Positions 13,861 through 29,277 of a stretch of 64,000 nt of DNA are shown piece after piece. This DNA is from Protula sp. h YS-2021 (Eukaryota > Annelida > Polychaeta > Sabellida > Serpulidae). Location of the stretch: positions 61,238,329 through 61,302,328 of the forward strand of contig OX457027.1 in NCBI GenBank assembly GCA_949752745.1, given 5' to 3'. The first letter of the stretch is position 1; each line of letters opens with the position of its first letter. Under the pieces are notes generated by a model, which was not told the origin of the DNA, made no database searches, and saw nothing but the letters and a program-made list of their open reading frames with translations. The translations under genes and the position numbers were made by a program.

Positions 13861-15522
13861 GGGAGAAGTGTCTTGCTCCGCATCACGAGAGATTATTCTA
13901 GAACCAAAGCCTAGGATTCCAGGACGTGTTTACATTTGTTATAGATATTGTTTTGTGTTTCAATCCAGATTTGTCCGAATATAAAACAACAACCTATAAA
14001 GATTTGGGGGGAGCGTAAAAACATGCTGATTCCGAATGTTAAAAGGTTTTGCACCGGAAAACCACAGTTTTTACCTGACTCGTACAAAGAAGTTACTAAG
14101 GCCGACTTAGTCTGGGATGACTTCATTCATATGATGTATGCTCCACCAAGTATGCGTTAAAGGCACAAGTACCTGCGACTATGGAAAACCTCATCCCACA
14201 TCTCATCGTACCGTGTAGTACCCTCGTGCGTAAGAATGAAGAAAAATTGTTCTTGTATGGAGCTGATAGTTAGATAAGTGCTTAGCATATGTACTTAATT
14301 CGTAAGTACTCTTATTTTGGTACGTAACAACGACGGGGTATTAAATCCTGAATGGAATGAGATACTAAATTTCAAAGTAGAATTTAAAACATTTATATAC
14401 ATTTTATATGAGATGTGGTGATTCAGTTAAGATGCTTGAGCAACATAAATTATGTGACAGTTACAGAATTTTATCTGTCCTTTCTGTGTGATGTTGCCAT
14501 ACGGTTGCTTTGTGATTTTAATATATTATATTATATATCATTTAATATATTTTAAATATGACCTTACAGAAATACTTGTTTATGAATTGAAGAAAAATCG
14601 GAACGAATTGCAAATAGTAGTTAGCTTTGAGTTGTAGAGTCTTGTCATACTTTGTTTAAACACGGAATGCACTTTTTTTAAATTGTCATTTTTTATTTAC
14701 TTATTAACTAAAGGTATCTCTGAATGATTGAGGTTACATATAATTTTATACAGTCCTCTCCATTTCGACTTTGAGTAGATTCATAAAATGTATGCAGGTA
14801 CAATTGCATTACAGTGTCATGTTTATTTCATTTCCTTAATTATATCTTTACATAAATATACAGTGTATGTGAATTAATGACTGAATCACAAACATAAAAA
14901 AACACACCTCTTATATGTATCTCACATCGGTTTTTGACCTCAAATAAGTATGAAAAGGCCATTCCCTATTTAACTATGACTTGATAAAATATAAGAAACA
15001 GAATGGTGGGATTAAAATCTTGGAATGCCAAATTATTTTTTATATGTGATCATGTTATTTATCTCCTAACCTCCACTCAAAGGAAACACGTCGGCGTAAA
15101 ATATTTTGAAAATCTCTGGCATAGAATATTTGAATATATTTGACTAGACAGTTGCCTAAATCTAATTGAAGAGGTTACAGCATCTACGCCGAACTTGCTA
15201 TTTTTGTTAGAATTGCATTACTTTCTCCTTAGCCTGATTAATTATGTTTTGACGTCAATTCACAATAAGGTACCTTTTCGAAGATAGCTTTTTTTCCGGA
15301 ATATTTTCGCAAGGAAAAACAAAAAGAATGAAGGAAAAACCTCAGGCACTCCCTGGAGGTACTATAAAAAAAAAGAAGTTATTCTTGATTTTCTTACAGT
15401 ACTAAAATCGCAGCGCAGTTTTCTGCAGGATGAAACAAGTTAACGTTGTGTTTTACACATCCTTCCCCAAGCAGCCACCCTTTTCTGATGACAAAAATTC
15501 TATTTTGAACCTCGATCGAGAT

Positions 15523-15524
15523 GC

Positions 15525-15555
<31 letters not shown>

Positions 15556-15602
15556 CAGAGAGGCAGAGACAGAGACAGACAGACAGACAGACAGGCAGGC
15601 AA
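15523..15602. repeat. (GA)n/(GACA)n compound microsatellite
   Basis: GA repeats pass into GACA and GGCA repeats. Confidence 0.9.
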
Positions 15603-16128
15603 ATAGAAACAGAGTAGGAGGGTTGAGAGAGTAGTGATTTCTCCTCTTATCAAAACAAAAAAAAGGGTAATAAACCTTAACTGTCAGTGGTCTAATGTAT
15701 CCGCGCATTTCTTACCGGGAAGCGTGTTACAATTTCAGAAGTTTGCAAAAAGGGGAATAACGTAATATTCTAATAAGGCTTCGATTTGCATGGACTACGG
15801 ACGTCGCAGACGTTGGAGAAACGCCGCATCCTGACGTTCTATCAACCTTGAACTTTAAAATTTTTCAGCGTCATTTTCCTAACATCTTTAACGCACATTT
15901 CCCCGACGTCTGTTTGATATTGCAACAAAGACATCACATAAACGTTGTGATTTAGTCGTAGCAACAATAAGCGGCAACATTTAGAGAGGTTCAGATTTTG
16001 GGCGATCGACATCGCGACGTCAAAAAGACGTTGAATTGTTGTCGGAATGTTCAGTGGGTATCAAGTTTACTGCAATAACCCTTGAACGAAAATTTCATGT
16101 TATTACACCACATCAAAATCTGCAGTCA

Positions 16129-18484
<2,356 letters not shown>

Positions 18485-19322
18485 TATGGAATGCCGTTTT
18501 CACATTTATTAGGAAATTATTTATATCAAGAATTAATTTTTGATCTAAAAAAATCCATATTTTGATATCAAGAATTAATTTTTGCTATTTCTAATTGTAT
18601 TTTTGATATCTCGAAATTTATTCTTGATCTCAAAAAATAATTTGTTATATCAATAAATATTTAGAGATATCAAGAAATATTTATTGATATCAAAAATGAT
18701 TTTATGATATCTAAAATTGATTTTCTGAGATCAAAAATTCAATCCTTGATAGCAAAAATGAAATATTTGAGAGCAAAATATCAATTTTGAGCTCAATAAT
18801 TCATTTTCTTTTTATTGATATCAACAATTTCTTTCAGATATCATTATTTCAGGCGGATACTTTTTTAATTTGTATTTTGAAATCTGCAAATGATTTTTTG
18901 ATCTCAAAAATTGATGTTTGATATCAAAATATCAATCTTCAGAATCAGAATTCAGAAACACACATCTGTAAATAAATAATGACTAGTCATTGTATACGGA
19001 ATCTTTCTTAAAATTTTTTACTGCACAAAAAAGCAATTCCTGAGATCAAAAATTGTGTTGTTATTATTGATATCAATAATTCAGATTTTCATCTTTAAAA
19101 TTTATTTGACGATTCGTTATATTTTATGCAAATGTGTGTCTCCGTTAAGATTTTTTAAGTTTGTAAAATTGATTTTTTACTCTCAAAGATAAATTTTTGC
19201 CATCTAAAATTCAATTATTTATAGCAAAATATAAATTATTGAGATCTACATTAATTTATTGCTATCTGTAATTATATTTTGATATCAAAAATAAGCATTA
19301 AATGTCAAAACGGCATTCCATA
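18485..19322. mobile_element. 838 bp inverted-repeat element with GATATC-rich core
   Basis: The left end TATGGAATGCCGTTTT and the right end AAAACGGCATTCCATA are perfect inverted copies, and similarity continues a few bases further (ACATTTA). The core has many copies of GATATCAAAAATTAATTTTT-like units in both orientations, so it could fold on itself extensively. It has no coding capacity. Both flanks are (AAT)n-like, which hides any target duplication. The right end occurs again at 48758-48840, which shows dispersal. The transposon superfamily is not recognised. Confidence 0.8.
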
Positions 19323-19510
19323 AATAATATAATAATAATAAATACCAATAGCATTGAACATAATTATAATAATAACAACAAGAACAGCAATAATAATTAC
19401 AATAACAACACAGTAATAATAATAATAAATCTAATAATAATGAAAATAATAATAGTAAGAATAATAAAAATTACAACAAATATTATTAATAATAAAATAT
19501 AATAATAAAT
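19323..19510. repeat. (AAT)n-rich tract
   Basis: An imperfect AAT/AAC trinucleotide region flanks the right side of the inverted-repeat element, and a similar tract flanks its left side. Confidence 0.8.
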
Positions 19511-19832
19511 AACAATGAGTGATAATTTTAACACAGTGGATTGCGCATTCCACACTTTGGTTTTATTAAACAGAGAGAACAAGCCTTCACACAATGCTAA
19601 AACATGATGTGCAATTTTAGAAACAGGAAATATATTGTGGCATAAAACATACAGTATCATCAATTAGATGCAATTATGTGACAGTTCATTTCATATTCCG
19701 CATTCACTCTTTCATTTTATGAAGTTGTAATATTAAATACTTATATTGATTTTGAACACTGTATTTTCTTGCTATGCTTGTCAATTTGTATGAAATGTGA
19801 TTTTTTTCAGTTTTTTTTTTTTGCTACAAGTA

Positions 19833-20700
19833 CAGTAAAACCTGCCCACACCGGACAATGGGGGGGGGGGGGGGGGGGGGCTGGCGGATTTTGTCCATAT
19901 ATAGAGGTATCCGGTATTTCAGGGGTCGGATGATTTTACTAATTTTTTTTTTGTCATTTGAAGGAAAATAACATCTGTTCGGAAACAGGGACGCTTCACT
20001 CTCGCATTGTCACACTCCTCATGTTCTTTTAACAACATTCCTTTCTTTTTCAAAATGTCTGAAACTGTGCTTTTCCCCAATCCAAATTCTTCAGCCAGTT
20101 TTCTTACTGTTTTCCCATTCCTAGATTTTATTAATTTGACTTTATCACTAAGAGGTAATTCGTTTCTCTTTCTTTTATGACCCATTATAATTTCGTTAAT
20201 AATAGGTTAATTTATGTCATCTACATTTCAGTAAAAATTTACTGATAATAACTTGATGGGAAAAATGACTGGTTTAAATACCAAACATTCTGGTAAATGT
20301 GTATCGATGCACATGGGGATTAAGCATACCGTTACACAAACACCCGATAACGCAACAGTAAATGCTCAGGAATGACAATGGTGTGCAGCGATAAGGGCAA
20401 ATATGCAACCACAAATACTCAAAACCAACAATGGGGTGCTGCGACATGAGTACACATTCCGCGTTTTGGCAGGTAAACAGCATCTGTGCAACACCCTTGC
20501 CCGGTATTTTAGGGATCTGTAAACAGTAAAAGCTGCAATCGGTGCTCATCAGGTTGTCCGATGTCCGGAATAGGCAGGTGTCCGGAATTTAGAGGTTGCT
20601 TTAACATGTAAACCAATGGGGAAAAACGGGACTGAGAATTCTTGTCCGGTATTGGCAGTTGTCCGGTATTTCAGGGTTTGTCCAGAATGAGGTTTTACTG
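19833..20700. mobile_element. 868 bp Tigger/pogo relic with HTH fragment
   Basis: The ends are CAGTAAAACCT and AGGTTTTACTG, inside TA dinucleotides (19831-19832 and 20701-20702). It carries a 20 bp G-tract near the left end and a transposase N-terminus on the minus strand. At 868 bp it is far shorter than a typical complete element of this family, so most of the transposase gene has been lost. Confidence 0.87.
19919..20185 (-). pseudogene. Tigger/pogo transposase N-terminus (HTH), truncated
   Basis: An 88-codon frame starts MGHKRKRNELPLSDKVKLIK and continues with a helix-turn-helix of the CENP-B N-terminal/Psq type (KLAEEFGLGKSTVSDILKKK). In the family this domain binds the element's own ends. 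No second HTH domain and no DDE catalytic part follow before the left terminus, so it cannot catalyse transposition. It could at most bind DNA or be a dead remnant. The frame runs to within 90 bases of the element end. Confidence 0.8.
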
Positions 20701-20702
20701 TA

Positions 20703-21386
20703 TGTGTTTTAAGGCAATATTAGCGCGCTCAAGAAAGTTGCGCAATGCTAATAAAAGCATAATTAGTAATAAGATTCAGTCACGTGTATGAAAATCAGCC
20801 TATATAGTCTACATATTTATTATTAACCACATTGGAATAATTTATAAACTGTGAAATGTATTTTGGATTGAAATAAAAATTAGTCCTTGCTGAACAGTTT
20901 AAAGTCTCTCTTGTTGTAAATATGATCGCGAAGCCACATCAGTGAGTTGAATACCCATTTGGCCTCTGAAGATCAGTTGCCGTATTGTGAACATGCAAAA
21001 CATTCTAGAAATCCCTAGATATGTTAACATCTTCTGACAAGTCCAAAATAATGAAATACATATGGAAATACATGTATAAAATACGAATTGATCAACAATT
21101 GATCTTACAGAGAAGGTCAACTGATCTACATTCTCAAAACCATATTGTGGGATAACTGATCCAGTACCGACATGTAAGAAAGCCTTTGGCATTAAAAAAT
21201 ACGGGGATTTACATTTGTAGAGAGCATTAAAATCTGTGACCTTGCGCTCTGTATATGCCTTGAATGAACTCCGAAGTAGCGGGATTGGTCTGGTTTAGAA
21301 GAAAATTAGAGTGAGAATTTTTATCAAGCCAACAAATGATACAAAGAAAAGGTTTGAGAAAATAGATCATTTGTCGTGCCCTGCCA
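20703..21386. other. intergenic, nothing recognised
   Basis: AT-rich sequence without a supported gene or repeat. Confidence 0.5.
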
Positions 21387-21987
21387 TCCCAGCAAACATT
21401 AAGAAGTCAGAATGACGTCGGGTCGATGTCGTAACCCGGCGCTTCCGACGTCGGAATGACGTGCCGGTTTTGGTTGTATATGAAATGGAACCGACGTCGG
21501 GTTTTCAACGTCAGAATGACATCGGTTCCGACCTAAATCCGACGTCGGAATTAAGTCGGTTTTAGGTTGTATATGAAATTGGAACCGACGTCGGATTCCG
21601 ACCTGATACTGACTAGAGTTATATAATTAATAGATAATTAATCGTTCAACTGTTTTGTGAAATACATACGAAAGCATTTTCCATGTATATCTTTACAATA
21701 TAGGAAGAAAAATACCGACGCGCCATCAAAATTCAAAAATTTTCATGTAAAAATTACGTTTTTTGTTCCTCTTTTTCAAAATGACTTCCATTTCCGGTGA
21801 GCGATAATAATGTTCATCGCTTTTTGGTCGTTTTTGCAACGTCGGAATGACGTCAGAAAACCGACGTCGCCTCGACGTCGGAATAAAGTCGGGTTTGGGG
21901 GTAATAGGTCAGAATATGGTTGTGAAGTCGTCGCGACCAAAATCCAACCTTTTTTCAACCACAAAAAACGTCGGTTGTTTGCTGGGA
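21387..21987. mobile_element. about 600 bp MITE with CCGACGTCGG palindromes
   Basis: It begins TCCCAGCAAACA and ends TGTTTGCTGGGA, giving 12 bp inverted termini. The inside holds repeated ACGTCGG and CCGACGTCGG palindromes and a direct duplication of TTTTGGTTGTATATGAAAT (about 21460 and 21560). It is non-coding; the family is unassigned. Confidence 0.8.
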
Positions 21988-23536
<1,549 letters not shown>

Positions 23537-23693
23537 CACTGAAAATTTCAAAAATTGATAATAAACGTATTTCATTAAAGAAAACACATGAAAAGTTAAA
23601 AATATGTTTGGTCGTGTTCTCGCAACATGTTTAACAATTCAGTCATGGTAAGTGTGAGTGAAATGATCTTATCGCCTTATTGTTGATCTACAG

Positions 23694-23810
23694 GATCCCC
23701 TACGTCCCCCTCCTCTGCCGCGCTTGCATCTTCTCACTGCGCAGTGCCCGTACCTACTACAAAGGACGTATCTATCGCCAGCAGCATGGGGATAGTGATT
23801 CTGACCCGGG
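23694..23810 (+). CDS. candidate internal exon of an unidentified gene
   Basis: A 117 bp GC-rich island in AT-rich surroundings is bounded by a polypyrimidine-type acceptor (TTGTTGATCTACAG) and a strong donor (CCCGGG|GTAAGT). Its second frame is fully open and reads IPYVPLLCRACIFSLRSART followed by YYKGRIYRQQ and an acidic end (DSDSDPG). The splice signals and codon-like composition argue for a real exon. I found no partner exon and do not recognise the family. A second frame is also open, so the phase is uncertain. Confidence 0.35.
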
Positions 23811-24067
23811 GTAAGTATTGTGGGAGAACACGGGTTGTGCTGATTGCAGTCAAAATACATGCGTTCTGAAACATGCATACAGCAACATATTAAACATACA
23901 TACATTAATTGCTTTTTTAAAGTTATTTAAACAGTTTGTTCTTTTGTAATCTGCAGTATACAAATATATACATTGTCTAAGTATATTAACGTTTTTGATT
24001 CACACAATACAGACATATAATGTGAGTATATAATGTGAATATGTCTTTATGAAATAAAACCAACATA

Positions 24068-27000
24068 TTATAACTTTGAGACGAGAGTGTTCATCATACC
24101 ATTGCAAGTTGGTCCTTTCCATCCCTGGAAACATTGGCAATCCCCAAGATTGCATACTCCATTTCCACAATCAACACCTAAACAAGGATCTGAAACGAAA
24201 TATAAATGAACAATACATCATAAACTACATACAATAAATTTTAATATGGCGCATTCTTGTATTATTTAATGAAAATGTGGTAAAAATCCAGATTAAAAAA
24301 ACATTATTAGAACAATGTAATGTCTCTAACTGTTTCCATTCCAGATAAAAATGGTGACCAGCAGGATTTAAAAGCTATTTACATACTTCTGTTTTTTGTG
24401 TTTAACATGAACAAAAAACATGAAGTGGCACTTTGAAACCGATTCTGTTTCAATTGTCATTAAATTTTACTGAAAGAATTATGAGGTGACTGTTCAACCA
24501 AAGCAGAAACACCAAAAAATGCTAATGCTTTCGTACAAATAAAATGTGAATTGAAATTCTATATTATATTAAAGATGTATATAAAGTGCAATTGACCCAG
24601 TGTCTAAGAATAAAACATAGGTTAATTTGATAATTTATCTCTCATTTGCCAACAAACTCAAACAAATGAATCGCAGAGATCATATTTTACTTTTAATTTA
24701 CATAGCACATGTGTAATCTGTTGGTTAAGAGTATTCATAATAAGGCTGGTGATAACGTTAAGGACATCGTTTCTTGTCGCTGATAGATGAAAACATCAGA
24801 TTACCTAATACACAGCCATACATTTCCCACCTAACTCCTATGTAGCCATGCCAGGCTTGTGGATACAATCTGCAGCCAGAAAATGTAAACATTTAAGCAT
24901 AAACCAGTTCATAACATAGGCAAATAAACTAAACACTCCACAAAAACATTACAGCAGAAATTAGTTTAATAAAATTAACATAAAATACATCACATACATT
25001 TCATAAATTGCAATCCTTATCAGCTAGTATATGTATTTTTGCAAAAACTAAAATCAGTAGACCAGTACACTTTAACAGAGTTAAAATATTACAGACCGAA
25101 TAACTCTATAAAAAAAGAATTATTCTGAAGTTACGTGCTTTTAATTATCTCTAATTTATAAAAGTCTGTTGATGTTTGGAAAATGTTTGCATATGATTAC
25201 ATCATTGATAGTAATAGTAATAATTGTTGCACAAAAAATCAAATGACTTTTATGGCAAATTTCTTGCATTGTGTAATCATTTCAACTATGCTTAACTAAG
25301 CTGTTGCTTAAAACATGGATTCAAATTTATTCCCTTCAAAACGAAAACATTATTCTACATTGCGAACCTTTCTAGATTTTAGGCTTGAAATTTATAAACG
25401 AAAAAAACTGAAAAATATATTTGCAATCACTGCGAACAATTTTGCTAATATATTACTATATTATTTTGTGTTAATGGAAAAGTTTTATAAGAAATGCGTT
25501 TGAAATGTACAGCAAATTGGTAATATAAAATAACAGCGGCTTGGTGTTTAAAGATTTGTCTAATGACTAACTTTTACTTTAGATTCACATCGTTTATACA
25601 AGCCATGCTGTGTGCATTAGTGCACTGCCTTGTTTATGCTTTGATATTTGCGGATAATAATTTAATCAAAGTAGATTATACTTTCTTCACATAAATATCA
25701 AGACCTCTATGTTATTTATGCGGGCTTGCTATACGGTGCACTTCATGAGATAAGCTAACTACCGGGAGTTTCCGAAAAGAAGCTCCCCCCATATAAAAGC
25801 CCCGGGGCTCTTATTAGGAAACTGTTTCCCAATACAAGCCCCGGGGCTTCTATTTGGAGTTAAAATAAAGACCTGAAAAAATCGTTTCCTAATAAAAGCC
25901 CCCCTCCTTCCCTGCAAGTCTTTTTAAAACACGTGTTTGCTCGCAATGAAGACACGGTGCACTTAATCCTTTGACATGAGGCACCCCTAAACATGTTCTG
26001 CATCGTTGCTTAATCCTGTGCATTGCACAAGGCGAACACACACACCCCCTCCTCCCCACTGCCACCTTTACTCCGGAGTATTACTGGAAATATAACCGAC
26101 TGAGCACTGAAACAGGCGGCATGATGTTGCCCCTCCATCCCTGCAAGTCTTTTTAGAACTTATATTTACTAGCAGTGCAGGCACTCTGCACTTAATCCTT
26201 TGATGTGAGGCAAACCCCTAGACACGTTCTGCGTCGTAGCTTAATCCTGTGCTTTGCACAAGGCAGCCCCCCCCCCCATTTTACCAGACTTCTTTAGTTA
26301 CTGTTGCTTTTGTGTGTTTTGTTATTTTTTGTGCCGATATCCTCAGCATGTAGCGCTTTAATAAGAGATTGATGGTAAATTTTCTTTTTTCAATAAAAAC
26401 TTATCGACAATCCCCCCCCCCCCACGATCTAAAAAAATAGAAGCCCCGGGGCTCTAATTAGGAAACTGTTTCCTAATAGAAGCCCCGGGGCTTCTATTTG
26501 GTTTTTAAATGAGCGCCTGAAATTGACCAGTTTCCAAATAGAAGCCCTGGGCTTTTTTTCGGAAACCCCCGGTACTGTGCATTACAATCTTACCGAATAA
26601 AATTAGCAGCTCTGTGACCAGGGATGTGGTTAGTAACGGCTGTGTTTTGATCTGTGTTAGCAGTAAATACCATTTCTTGTCCGGCTTTAACATCGGATAC
26701 CACAAACCATACTTTTCCATCCAAGCTGTGAGCAATCTAAGCATTAAATGTTATAAAAATGAGTATTTTGTTGTAAAAAAATATCTGTCTGCACTACAAG
26801 TGGATAAATTATACTTGTACAGAAGCATTTCTACAAGTTACAGAAAAACAAAAGAAAATATCAGTGAGCATGACAATTGTTCTACATCGGATTTTCATTT
26901 GCTTTCTATGTCTTTCAATTCATTCAATTTTGTTTTTCAGTCGATCGTCTCTCTTTTAAAAATGTGATTAAAGAGTATGAACGCTGGTGAATAACTGAAT

Positions 27001-29277
27001 ATGAAATGCTATGAGCAGCAATGCGACATTCTCTTTTTGTTCTTCTTGGTAGAGTTTTATTCCAGGAGGGGCTAAATATCTCTTTGTATAAAAATGTAAA
27101 TGCCAGTTTGTAATGATTAAAATTCAATTATGCTGCAATGACTGGCAATTTCTTTTAGAACTTTCTTTGAAATGTTACATATTCCTCAAAGTTCAAAATT
27201 TGCATTAAACTCATAAATTTTGCATAAATGTCATAAGTAAACGCATTTATCTGCATTATGACTTTTTCAACTGAAATTCTTCACATGATTATTAAATTTA
27301 TGCAATAAAAATACTTCTTGAATAGTTTCGCAGAACAGATGTTTTATAACTAATTATTAATTAATAACTGCCTTCTTCAAAATAAAAATTCTTATTTTAC
27401 CATTTCAACGCTGTGAATGGCCAAAAATATTTAAGGGCACCAACTACTCACCTTATATCTTGTCACCCAAAAAGGCATATTTGGTGACCCTTTTGTCACG
27501 ATTCGATGAACCATCCTTGTCACTTCGAAGTCAATCTAAACGTTTAGGATGTCGTTAATTATCTCAGTAATACAAAAAACAAAACCCGTAGTATATACTT
27601 GACTGTATGATTTGTATGTTCATGAAGGTACAAATAAAACTTACATTAAGCTATATTAGGCATCTATCTGTGCAAAAATGACAGCTCCAGATTGTACGCA
27701 TACGTATTTAACATTAAATAAGAAATGTATATCTAAAATGTCTTGTAGACTCTTTTATTCAAGCAATCTGTGTATATATTTTGAAGATAGATGATTGAGG
27801 AATTCTCTTTAATTCTAATCTTTATGTATTTACCTCAAGCCATGGACCAGCTTCAAATCTTGAAATCTTCTTGGACAATACATCAAATGAATCAAGACTG
27901 TTAGCAAAAAGCATGTCATTTGGTCTGCTGTCTTCATTATATCCCGCAATCCAAGAGCTTTCCGAGCTGATTTTTGACATTTCAGGTCCAAAGGATGCAT
28001 GTAGACTGGTGGATGCAGCAAATGCACATTTGCGACTGTCCGCAATCAATGGCTGTTCCTCTCTCATTTGTTTCTGATAGTCTGAGTCTTCAAACAAGAT
28101 TAAAACAAGTTAATTTTAATTTTAATAATTTCAATATAAATAAGTGTTAATTTATATTAACAAAGAAAGCAAAATTTTTGCTTTCACATGAATTTATTCA
28201 ATATCAGCTTAGCATAGGGGCTAATCTAATATGTCTATTAGTATAAAAAGCAATAAGCTGTAATGATCCAAAATACATATCTACGTGGCAAATTGATATG
28301 CTTAAAATAAACTTTACTTTATTGAATGGCATGAATTGTGAAAAGGTCTCATAAAATTAAGAATTATGAAAAGGTCTCATAAAACAAAATATAATGAAAG
28401 AAAATTATTTGTTGTTGTCTCCTTTGTTGTTGTGACTTTTGAGGTATTAGTGATAGTTACATCCACAAGTATCTATTTATAGTTAATACTGATAAAGATA
28501 TGATATAAGAAACTGGAACAGTCTTGGAAGAAAGTAACTTACTTATGGAACAGTTTTCGCCTTCCCATCCGTGTGTACATTCGCAAGTATATGTTTCATC
28601 ACTGGTGACCGAGGGCACACAAAGAGCACCATTAGAGCATTGATTAAGCTTACACACATCTGTTGTATAAAACATATAAAACAATGAAATGTTCTTTGAG
28701 TTTTTTGTATGTTTTTGATTTATTGAATCTTGTTCCAAATAGATAACCATTTTATTTGAGTTAATAACTATAGTTTTAAAACAGCCGTTTCTTACTAGCA
28801 AAGACAATAGAATACTCACTGAGAAAATTAGTTTGGCAGGGGTAAGTACGGTTTATTCACCAATGGGAATCAATAGGCAATATAAATGAATAAGAATAAT
28901 ATTAAAGAGCACCTTTCAGTATCTAGATAGCTGGGTGCTCGCAGGTCCTTGACATCGAAAATAGGCTTGTGGCATCCTCTTAAGTATTTAACAAATATAA
29001 AACTAACCCTTACAAACTAACTGAGTGCTAAGACAATAACTATGTTTTGGATAATGTTACACTGCTATATGGAAGAAATTTGGTCATCTTGGGTAAAACC
29101 TTTCGTGATCTAGAAATGATTCTATTCTGATTAGTTATTTTGATTTTTTATAAATAAATCACCAAAATAAAAAGATAGACCAAATAACTCACCTTGTGAT
29201 TCCTTGTAAATATCCTTTGCGTAACCTGAAGTCAAAATAATGCCAAGAATAGCCAAATATCCAAAACGTTGTTCCAT
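24068..29277 (-). CDS. secreted EGF-discoidin (F5/8 type C)-EGF protein, 7 exons
   Basis: Coding exons are 29193-29277, 28543-28659, 27834-28087, 27452-27535, 26594-26736, 24805-24869 and 24068-24189. All have GT-AG borders and matching phases, giving 289 codons plus stop. Exon 1 encodes a signal peptide (MEQRFGYLAILGIILTSGYA). Exon 2 is a six-cysteine EGF module. Exons 3-6 form an F5/8 type C domain with its paired terminal cysteines (RKCAFAAST and MYGCV) and typical strands (WIAGYNED, RYKIAHSLDGKVWF, RAANFIRLYPQAWHG). Exon 7 is a second EGF module ending in GMMNTLVSKL and a stop. Discoidin domains bind glycans or phospholipids, so an extracellular lectin or adhesion role is likely (inference). 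The exon-3 acceptor could alternatively be 6 bp further in. Intron 5 contains a MITE. Confidence 0.88.
25760..26574. mobile_element. about 815 bp MITE in intron 5 of the EGF-discoidin gene
   Basis: The left end TACCGGGAGTTTCCGAAAA is matched by the inverted right end, which reads TACCGGGGGTTTCCGAAAA on the other strand. Subterminal GCCCCGGGGCTTCTATTTGG blocks recur on both sides in both orientations. Inside is a tandem duplication of about 130 bp (near 25910-26040 and 26145-26275). The right end stops 20 bp from the splice donor of exon 5 of the host gene. It is non-coding. Confidence 0.85.

Noticed and set aside
15776..16060. ACGTC-rich stretch in junctophilin intron 1 as a MITE
   Set aside because: It has several GACGTC words and an end (GAATGTTCAGTGGG) that resembles a terminus, but no matching inverted end was found.
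26614..26967. 117-codon plus-strand frame
   Set aside because: It lies opposite exon 5 of the EGF-discoidin gene and has no features of its own.
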